Assembly: GCA_945918315.1 (NCBI GenBank)
Contig: CAMEIK010000016.1
Span: forward strand, 1-12,085
Length of the DNA: 12,085 nt
Source: an uncultured Clostridia bacterium
GTDB taxonomy: Bacteria > Bacillota > Clostridia > Oscillospirales > Oscillospiraceae
Reading direction: 5' to 3'
Positions 7,403-12,085 of this stretch are shown here, piece by piece. The notes beneath the pieces are model-generated. The model worked only from the letters and a program-made list of their open reading frames with translations, was not told where the DNA came from and searched no databases. The stretch's first letter is position 1, and every line of letters begins with the position of its first letter. The translations under genes and the position numbers were made by a program.

Positions 7403-9511
7403 TTGCCTATGAACTACTATATTGGACAGCTGCTGGACGACCGGTACGAGCTTTTGGAGGTCATCGGCACCGGCGGTATGGCAGTGGTTTATAAAGCCCG
7501 GTGCCACCGACTGAACCGGCTGGTCGCCGTAAAGATATTGAAGGATGAATTCTCCGGGGACGAGGAGTTCCGCCGCCGCTTCCGGGCGGAGGGCGAGGCG
7601 GTGGCCATGCTCAGCCACCCCAATATCGTCCAGGTGTATGATGTCTCCTCCACGGACAGCGCCAACTATATTGTGATGGAGCTCATCGACGGGATTTCCC
7701 TGAAGCAGTATATGGAGGTCAAGGGAATCCTGAACTGGAAAGAGACCCTGCACTTTGCCATGCAGATCGCCAAGGGCCTGGAGCACGCCCACAGCCGGGG
7801 GATCGTCCACCGGGACATCAAGCCCCACAATGTGATGGTGCTGAAAAACGGCTCGGTGAAGGTGATGGACTTTGGCATCGCCCGGGTGATGAACAAGAGC
7901 AGCACCCTGACCAAGGAGGCCCTGGGGTCCGTTCACTATATCTCCCCGGAGCAGGCCAAAGGCGGCTATACGGACAACCGCTCGGATATTTATTCTCTGG
8001 GTGTTGTCATGTACGAAATGATGACGGGACGGCCCCCCTATGACGGGGAATCGCCCGTGGCGGTGGCGATTCAGCATATCAACGGCGGCGCGCCGCTGCC
8101 CTCCTCCCTGAATCCCAATATTCCCAAGGGCCTTGAGCAGATCATTATGAAATGTATGGCGCTGGAAATCAATGGCCGGTACGCCTCCGCCACGGAGATG
8201 CTGCGGGATATGGAGGAATTCCGGAAGAATCCGGAGATCCTCTTTGGGTACCACAGTGTTCTCGACGACGCCACACGGCCCCTGCAGGGCATGGAGAATC
8301 TCCTGCCCCGCAATACCGCCCAGCGGGTGGCGAAGGCAGGAGGCGGCAGTGCCTCCGTGGGCCGGGAAACCGGAAAAACGGAATCGGCCCGGGCCTCCCA
8401 GAATACGGCGGCGACCCGCAGCAGCGATGCCATCCGCCGTGCCCAGCAGCGCCGCCGAGAGGAGGAGCGCCGGGAAGCCGAGCGCAGCCGTGTGGCCGCC
8501 ATCGCGGTGGTGGCCTGCAGCGTGGTGGCGGTAGTCGCCATTGTGGTGTTCCTGGTGGCCATTTTCAACGGCGCCCTGCTGGGTCAGGAGCAGACCCTGG
8601 TGGATGTTCCTTACCTGGAGGGGGTTATGTACAGTGAGGAGCTGGAAAGCCGTTACCCCAACTTTATCCTGCGGCTGCAGCCCCAGCAGTACAGCGATAC
8701 CTATGCCAAGGGCCAGATCATGCATCAGGAGCCGGCAGGCGGAAACCAGGTAAGCAAGGGCACGGAGATTTTCCTCACGGTGAGTATGGGTGTGGAGCCG
8801 GAGGTCAAGGTGATGGAAAACCTCATCGATGTGACGGAGGAGGAGGCCAGAGCATTCCTCAGCGGCCAGGGCTTCAACCCCCTGTGCCGGTATGAAAACA
8901 GCTCGGTGTACGCCCAGGGCCGGGTCATCCGGACGGACCCCTCCTACGGTACAGAGCTGAAAAACGGCCAGACCATCAATCTGTGGATCAGCACCGGCCC
9001 CAAGACCGTGTTTGCCAAGATGCCGAATCTTTTGGGAATGGATAAGCAGGAGGCGCTGAAGCTTCTGGACGACAGGGGCTTTACGAATATTATTACCCTG
9101 GATGTGGAAAGCGATGAGCCCCTGGGCATCGTTGTCAGCCAGTCGGAGGAAAAGAATACGGAGCTGGATGTGAATACCGAGATCCGCCTGGAGATTTCCG
9201 AGGGCCCGCCGCCCACGGAGGAAACCACCGAGACTACCCAGCCGACCACCGCGCCCCCCGAAACGGAGACGGCTCCTACGGCCCCGGCTCCTACGGCCCC
9301 GGCCCCTGTGAACGTGACGTTCTCTCTGCCTGTCCGTGACACCGCCTACTATCTGAGTATTCTCCAGGACGGGACCCAGATCGTCAGCAACGTGGAAATC
9401 GCGCCGGGAAGCAACGGCTATATCCTGGCCCTGACCGGCAGCGGTGTCCAGACCTATGACCTGTATATCGACGGGCAGTTCTATCAGACCCAGAGAGTGG
9501 AGTTTAACTGA
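7403..9511 (+). CDS. prkC: PASTA-domain Ser/Thr protein kinase (PrkC/Stk1 type)
   Basis: This is a membrane receptor kinase whose outer PASTA domains are known in relatives to sense peptidoglycan fragments or lipid II. The kinase domain (about 13-275) has the glycine-rich loop IGTGGMAVVYKA, K44, HRDIKPHNV with D138 and N143, DFG at 157-159 and SPEQAKG at 181-187; T168 and T170 are candidate activation-loop phosphosites. A long Arg/Glu-rich juxtamembrane stretch (about 310-364) leads to one membrane helix (about 364-388). Three PASTA repeats follow at about 397-463, 467-533 and 537-602; the second has EN where PN is usual. A Pro/Thr-rich linker (603-635) and a beta-rich, probably Ig-like end domain (636-702) complete it. 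A TTG start is favoured by spacing to AAGGAG; ATG at 7409 is the alternative. It follows prpC and abuts rsgA, whose product is a known PrkC substrate in B. subtilis. Confidence 0.96.
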   Translation: MPMNYYIGQLLDDRYELLEVIGTGGMAVVYKARCHRLNRLVAVKILKDEFSGDEEFRRRFRAEGEAVAMLSHPNIVQVYDVSSTDSANYIVMELIDGISLKQYMEVKGILNWKETLHFAMQIAKGLEHAHSRGIVHRDIKPHNVMVLKNGSVKVMDFGIARVMNKSSTLTKEALGSVHYISPEQAKGGYTDNRSDIYSLGVVMYEMMTGRPPYDGESPVAVAIQHINGGAPLPSSLNPNIPKGLEQIIMKCMALEINGRYASATEMLRDMEEFRKNPEILFGYHSVLDDATRPLQGMENLLPRNTAQRVAKAGGGSASVGRETGKTESARASQNTAATRSSDAIRRAQQRRREEERREAERSRVAAIAVVACSVVAVVAIVVFLVAIFNGALLGQEQTLVDVPYLEGVMYSEELESRYPNFILRLQPQQYSDTYAKGQIMHQEPAGGNQVSKGTEIFLTVSMGVEPEVKVMENLIDVTEEEARAFLSGQGFNPLCRYENSSVYAQGRVIRTDPSYGTELKNGQTINLWISTGPKTVFAKMPNLLGMDKQEALKLLDDRGFTNIITLDVESDEPLGIVVSQSEEKNTELDVNTEIRLEISEGPPPTEETTETTQPTTAPPETETAPTAPAPTAPAPVNVTFSLPVRDTAYYLSILQDGTQIVSNVEIAPGSNGYILALTGSGVQTYDLYIDGQFYQTQRVEFN
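9271..9300 (+). repeat. 15-bp perfect tandem repeat (two copies) in prkC
   Basis: GGCTCCTACGGCCCC occurs twice in direct succession (9271-9285 and 9286-9300), followed by a degenerate GGCCCC. It encodes part of an Ala-Pro-Thr run in the Pro/Thr-rich linker between the third PASTA repeat and the end domain. The unit is a multiple of three, so copy-number change would lengthen or shorten the linker without shifting the frame. Confidence 0.85.
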
Positions 9512-10399
9512 ATGGAAAAAAGAGTACAGGGAAGGATTCTTCGCTCTCTCAGCGGCTTTTATGATGTGGCGACCCCCGGAGGAATCGTAACCTGCAAGGC
9601 CAGGGGGATTCTCCGCAGGGAACGGATCACACCCCTGACGGGGGACCTGGCGGAAATCAGCCTGGAGGGCAGCAAGGGTATGGTGGAAGCCATCCTGCCC
9701 AGAAAAAACAGCTTTATTCGTCCGGCGGTAGCCAATATCGACGCGCTGGTGGTGTTTGCCTCCCATGTGAACCCGGTGACGGAGCCCTTTCTCATTGACC
9801 GGGTGGCGGCCATTGCCCTGAGCCAGGAGGTGGAGGTCATTCTGTGCGTCAATAAAGGGGACCTGGACCCGGCGGAAGCCCTGACGGATATTTACACCCG
9901 GGCAGGGTTTCCTGTGATCCGCACCAGCGCCGTCACCGGCGAGGGCGTGGAAACCCTGAGCCGGGTTCTGCGGGGCCGGATCACTGCCTTCACCGGCAAT
10001 TCCGGGGTGGGGAAGAGCAGCATTCTGAACCGCCTGTGCCCTCAGCTGGCACTTCCGACCGGGGAGGTATCGGAGAAGCTGGGCCGCGGACGGCATACCA
10101 CCCGGCATGTGGAGCTGTACCGGCTGGGGGAGGACACCTACGTGGCCGATACGCCGGGGTTTTCTTCCTTTGATACGGACCGGATGGAATGGATTCTGAC
10201 AGAAAATCTGCCCCTGGCGTTTCCGGACTTTGACCAATATCTCGGGTCCTGTCAGTTCCGGGACTGCACCCACCGGAAGGAACCGGGCTGCGCCGTCCGG
10301 GAAGCGGTGGCGGCGGAGAAGGTGGAAAAAACCCGCTATGAAAGCTACCTGCGGCTGTATGAGCAGGCAAGCGCCCATAAGGAATGGGAAATGAAATAG
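9512..10399 (+). CDS. rsgA: Ribosome small subunit-dependent GTPase A (RsgA/YloQ/CpgA)
   Basis: RsgA is a circularly permuted GTPase that acts late in 30S subunit assembly. An N-terminal OB-fold (about 1-70) is followed by the permuted G motifs: NKGD (G4) at 114-117, then GNSGVGKSS (G1) at 162-170, then DTPGF (G3) at 213-217. The order G4-G1-G3 is the family hallmark. The C-terminal zinc site is seen as C247, C252, H254 and C260. RGRHTTRH at about 192-199 is the switch I region; the B. subtilis protein is phosphorylated on a threonine by PrkC. Its 295 residues match the family. The ATG directly follows the prkC stop (TGA-ATG), with TGGAG at 9498-9502 as a modest ribosome-binding site. The usual rpe and thiN do not follow it. 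Confidence 0.96.
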   Translation: MEKRVQGRILRSLSGFYDVATPGGIVTCKARGILRRERITPLTGDLAEISLEGSKGMVEAILPRKNSFIRPAVANIDALVVFASHVNPVTEPFLIDRVAAIALSQEVEVILCVNKGDLDPAEALTDIYTRAGFPVIRTSAVTGEGVETLSRVLRGRITAFTGNSGVGKSSILNRLCPQLALPTGEVSEKLGRGRHTTRHVELYRLGEDTYVADTPGFSSFDTDRMEWILTENLPLAFPDFDQYLGSCQFRDCTHRKEPGCAVREAVAAEKVEKTRYESYLRLYEQASAHKEWEMK

Positions 10400-10457
10400 G
10401 GACGCGGAAGCACGGAATACTTCGTCACTCTATTTGTGGGAAAGGACGTGGATACCA

Positions 10458-11018
10458 GTGAATAGAATACTGATTTGCCTGCTTGCCATTGCCCTCCTTC
10501 TGGCAGGCTGCGCCCGGGGGGAGGAGACCACCGCGGCGGAGACAACGGAAGGCATGGGTCTGCAGAAGCAGACACAGCCGACGCTGATGCAGGGGGAGGA
10601 AAGCGTATCCTCTGACATCCCGTTCACCACCACCGACCGGGAGGGGAACGAATGGACGGAAAGCTGCTTTGCTGCCGGAAAGCTGACGATCCTCAATTTC
10701 TGGGAGCCCTGGTGCGGACCCTGTGTGGGGGAAATGCCGGACCTTCAGAAGCTGGGCCAGGCCTATGCCGACCGGGGACTGCAGATCCTGGGCATCTACC
10801 AGACGGAGGGTGTGGAGGAGGATGTGACCCAGGTTCTCAACGACACGGGGGTCACCTACCCCATTCTTCACTACACTTCGGACTTTGATTTTCTGCAAAC
10901 CGGCTATGTTCCCACCACGGTTTTCGTGAATCAGGAGGGAAAGATTGTGGTGGAGGCCTTTTCCGGGGCCATGGACTATGACAGCTGGGTGAAAATGGTG
11001 GAGGAAAACCTGGAGTGA
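10458..11018 (+). CDS. TlpA-family thioredoxin-like lipoprotein
   Basis: This 186-residue protein is a predicted extracytoplasmic thiol-disulfide oxidoreductase anchored by lipid. The N-terminus (MNRILICLLAIALLLAGC) is a lipoprotein signal peptide with lipobox LAGC, so C18 would be lipidated. A Thr/Glu/Gln-rich spacer (about 19-50) precedes the thioredoxin fold. The active site is FWEPWCGPC with C86 and C89, followed by the helix VGEMPDLQKL; GYVPTTVFVN supplies the conserved cis-proline P152. The GTG at 10458 is chosen because AAAGGA lies at 10441-10446 and the signal peptide then starts correctly; a TTG at 10434 has no ribosome-binding site. The substrate is unknown; TlpA relatives reduce cysteines in cytochrome or other exported proteins. 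Its stop overlaps the next gene by four bases. Confidence 0.92.
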   Translation: MNRILICLLAIALLLAGCARGEETTAAETTEGMGLQKQTQPTLMQGEESVSSDIPFTTTDREGNEWTESCFAAGKLTILNFWEPWCGPCVGEMPDLQKLGQAYADRGLQILGIYQTEGVEEDVTQVLNDTGVTYPILHYTSDFDFLQTGYVPTTVFVNQEGKIVVEAFSGAMDYDSWVKMVEENLE

Positions 11019-11152
11019 AACGGAATCTTCCCGGTATCGCCCTGGTATTGCTCGGAGCCGCGCTGATGGGAATCGGCATTGCCCTTGGGCAGCCCGGGCA
11101 GGTAATGATGAAAGCGGTGCGGGTCTGTTTGGAGTGTGTGGGCATTGGATAA
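11015..11152 (+). CDS. CD1871A-like CxxC mini membrane protein
   Basis: This 45-residue frame starts at GTG 11015, overlaps the thioredoxin stop by four bases (GTGA) and ends inside the start of the next gene. It has a basic N-terminus (KRN), one hydrophobic helix at about residues 7-25, and a short tail ending VRVCLECVGIG with C38 and C41. From memory, this matches the CD1871A family of tiny CxxC proteins in Clostridia, which sit beside thioredoxin-like and 4Fe-4S membrane genes; I could not run a search. The positive N-terminus predicts that the tail and CxxC face outward, the same side as the TlpA lipoprotein. A relay of disulfide or thiol electrons between its neighbours is inferred, not shown. 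No clear separate ribosome-binding site exists beyond GGAG at 11012-11015, so coupling is likely. Confidence 0.8.
   Translation: MKRNLPGIALVLLGAALMGIGIALGQPGQVMMKAVRVCLECVGIG
11131..11134 (+). promoter_or_regulatory. Ribosome-binding site that decides the iron-sulfur gene start
   Basis: GGAG lies 10 bases before TTG 11145 but only 1 base before an upstream in-frame GTG at 11136, which rules the GTG out on spacing. The site lies inside the reading frame of the CxxC mini-protein. Confidence 0.5.
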
Positions 11153-11999
11153 GAGACGGTTTTCCATTCAGGCGGCCGCGGCGCTGCTGAGCAACGCCAA
11201 TCTGAAGGGCTTCTTTACCGGCAAAATCTATCAGGGGGCCGGAAAGACCATTTGCGTACCCGGCCTCAACTGCTATTCCTGCCCAGGCGCCGTGGGGGCC
11301 TGCCCCATCGGAAGCCTGCAGGGCTTCCTGTCGGGACTGAAATTCCGGTTTCCCTATTATGTGCTGGGCCTGCTTCTGTTCTTTGGCGCCCTGCTGGGAA
11401 GAGCCGTCTGCGGCTTTCTGTGCCCCTTCGGCTTCCTCCAGGAGCTGCTTCACAAGCTGCCCTTTCCCGTAAAGAAAAATCAATTCCCCGGGGACCGGCC
11501 CCTGCGGTGGCTGAAATACGCCGTATTGCTTCTGCTGGTGGTGGTCCTGCCCCTTTTCTGCGCCCTGACGCCTTTCTTCTGCAAGTACCTATGCCCCGCG
11601 GGAACCCTTGCGGGAATTCTGCTTACCCTGCGGGACGGGATGCTTCGGGCTCAGCTGGGCGGGATCTTCCTTTGGAAGATTTTCGTTCTGGCGGCGGTGA
11701 TTGGGCTGTGCCTGGTTGTTTTCCGGCCCTTCTGCAAGTACCTTTGCCCCCTGGGAGCCATCTACGGCTTTTTTAACCGGATCGCCCTTTACCGGATGGA
11801 GCTGGATGCCGACAAATGCGTGTCCTGCGGCAAGTGCGAAGCGGTTTGCCGGATGGGGGTGGACCCGGCAAAGGCGTGCAACAGCGCCGAGTGCATCCGC
11901 TGCGGCGACTGCGTAAGAAATTGCCCCGTCAATGCCATCCATATGGGGTTCAAACGGGGGCAGGAAAAGAAGAAAAGCGAAAACACGACCATAGGATAA
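11145..11999 (+). CDS. 4Fe-4S membrane protein, NapH/NosR-type
   Basis: This 284-residue membrane protein probably moves electrons between cytosolic iron-sulfur clusters and the membrane or outer face. The N-terminus contains NCYSCPGAVGACPIGSLQ (C43, C46, C53). Three membrane-embedded CxxxCP motifs follow: CGFLCP (C89, C93), CKYLCP (C146, C150) and CKYLCP (C197, C201), as in NapH/NosR-type proteins. Hydrophobic helices are visible at about 70-88, 123-143 and 176-195. The C-terminus is a two-cluster ferredoxin domain: CVSCGKCEAVC (C225, C228, C231, C235) and CIRCGDCVRNC (C250, C253, C256, C260). In total 21 cysteines are present. TTG 11145 is preferred as start by ribosome-binding-site spacing, giving MDKRRFSIQA; GTG 11136 is the alternative. 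It ends the redox module and its stop codon lies within the terminator stem. The physiological donor and acceptor cannot be read from sequence. Confidence 0.9.
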   Translation: MDKRRFSIQAAAALLSNANLKGFFTGKIYQGAGKTICVPGLNCYSCPGAVGACPIGSLQGFLSGLKFRFPYYVLGLLLFFGALLGRAVCGFLCPFGFLQELLHKLPFPVKKNQFPGDRPLRWLKYAVLLLLVVVLPLFCALTPFFCKYLCPAGTLAGILLTLRDGMLRAQLGGIFLWKIFVLAAVIGLCLVVFRPFCKYLCPLGAIYGFFNRIALYRMELDADKCVSCGKCEAVCRMGVDPAKACNSAECIRCGDCVRNCPVNAIHMGFKRGQEKKKSENTTIG

Positions 12000-12026
12000 G
12001 CCGGGATTTTCCCGGCTTCCTTTTTT
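11998..12026 (+). terminator. Intrinsic terminator 1 after the iron-sulfur gene
   Basis: AAGCCGGGA and TCCCGGCTT form a perfect 9-bp stem around a 3-base TTT loop, followed by CC and six T residues (12021-12026). The left arm begins inside the TAA stop codon. There is no T run on the other side, so it works only for + strand transcription. It is the first convincing terminator in the window, consistent with transcripts running through to here. Confidence 0.88.
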
Positions 12027-12041
12027 GGAAGGCTGTTTTTT
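12016..12041 (+). terminator. Intrinsic terminator 2, interlocked with terminator 1
   Basis: CTTCC (12016-12020) and GGAAG (12027-12031) pair into a 5-bp stem whose loop is the T6 tract of the first terminator; GCTG and a second T6 (12036-12041) follow. The left arm shares three bases with the right arm of terminator 1, so the two hairpins compete at that edge. It may act as a backup. The stem is short, so it is weaker than the first. Confidence 0.55.
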
Positions 12042-12085
12042 CACGGGACAAGAATGTGCCTATCAGTCTTACGCAGCTGCCAGAC
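12042..12085. other. Terminal non-coding stretch
   Basis: These 44 bases follow the terminators and show no ribosome-binding site, promoter or coding signal that I can support. Confidence 0.4.

Noticed and set aside
7397-10378. A 993-codon open frame on the - strand
   Set aside because: It is codon-aligned with prkC and rsgA, so its stops would need TTA, CTA or TCA in those genes, which are rare here. The sense genes carry complete family motifs; the antisense translation shows none.
10434-10457. TTG at 10434 as start of the thioredoxin gene
   Set aside because: No ribosome-binding site precedes it, and it would put eight extra residues, including Trp and Glu, ahead of a well-formed lipoprotein signal peptide.
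1-12085. Mobile elements, CRISPR arrays, tRNA or rRNA genes
   Set aside because: I found no transposase or integrase motif, spaced direct repeats or RNA-gene-like stretch; the window is almost fully covered by housekeeping and redox genes.

Overview
The window is a GC-rich, gene-dense stretch with every gene on the + strand. Its gene order (rpoZ-priA-def-fmt-rsmB-rlmN-prpC-prkC-rsgA) is the conserved housekeeping block of Firmicutes. The GC-rich codon use, strong GGAGG-type ribosome-binding sites and the redox genes at the end suggest a low-oxygen Clostridia member, probably an Oscillospiraceae/Ruminococcaceae-type gut bacterium. The lineage is an inference from gene order and protein style, not from a marker search. 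No rRNA, tRNA, CRISPR array, insertion sequence or riboswitch is visible, and no gap between genes exceeds about 145 bases.

Region 1 (1-143) is non-coding as far as I can tell. It holds a perfect 7-bp inverted repeat and a probable extended -10 promoter in front of rpoZ. Region 2 (144-10399) is one probable operon of nine genes with gaps of 0 to 31 bases. It covers RNA polymerase omega, the replication-restart helicase PriA, N-terminal formyl group handling (def, fmt), rRNA and tRNA modification (rsmB, rlmN), the Ser/Thr phosphatase/kinase pair PrpC/PrkC, and the ribosome-assembly GTPase RsgA. The themes are translation initiation, ribosome maturation and cell-envelope signalling. Several partners often found here in other Firmicutes are absent: coaBC between rpoZ and priA, and rpe/thiN after rsgA.

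Region 3 (10458-11999) is a compact three-gene redox module: a TlpA-type thioredoxin lipoprotein, a 45-residue membrane mini-protein ending in a CxxC motif (CD1871A-like), and a polytopic NapH/NosR-type membrane protein with a cytosolic 2x[4Fe-4S] ferredoxin domain. The genes overlap at both junctions, which implies translational coupling. The arrangement suggests a relay carrying electrons from cytosolic iron-sulfur clusters across the membrane to an extracytoplasmic thiol protein; this is inference. The module ends in two interlocked intrinsic terminators (11998-12041), and the last 44 bases show nothing recognisable.
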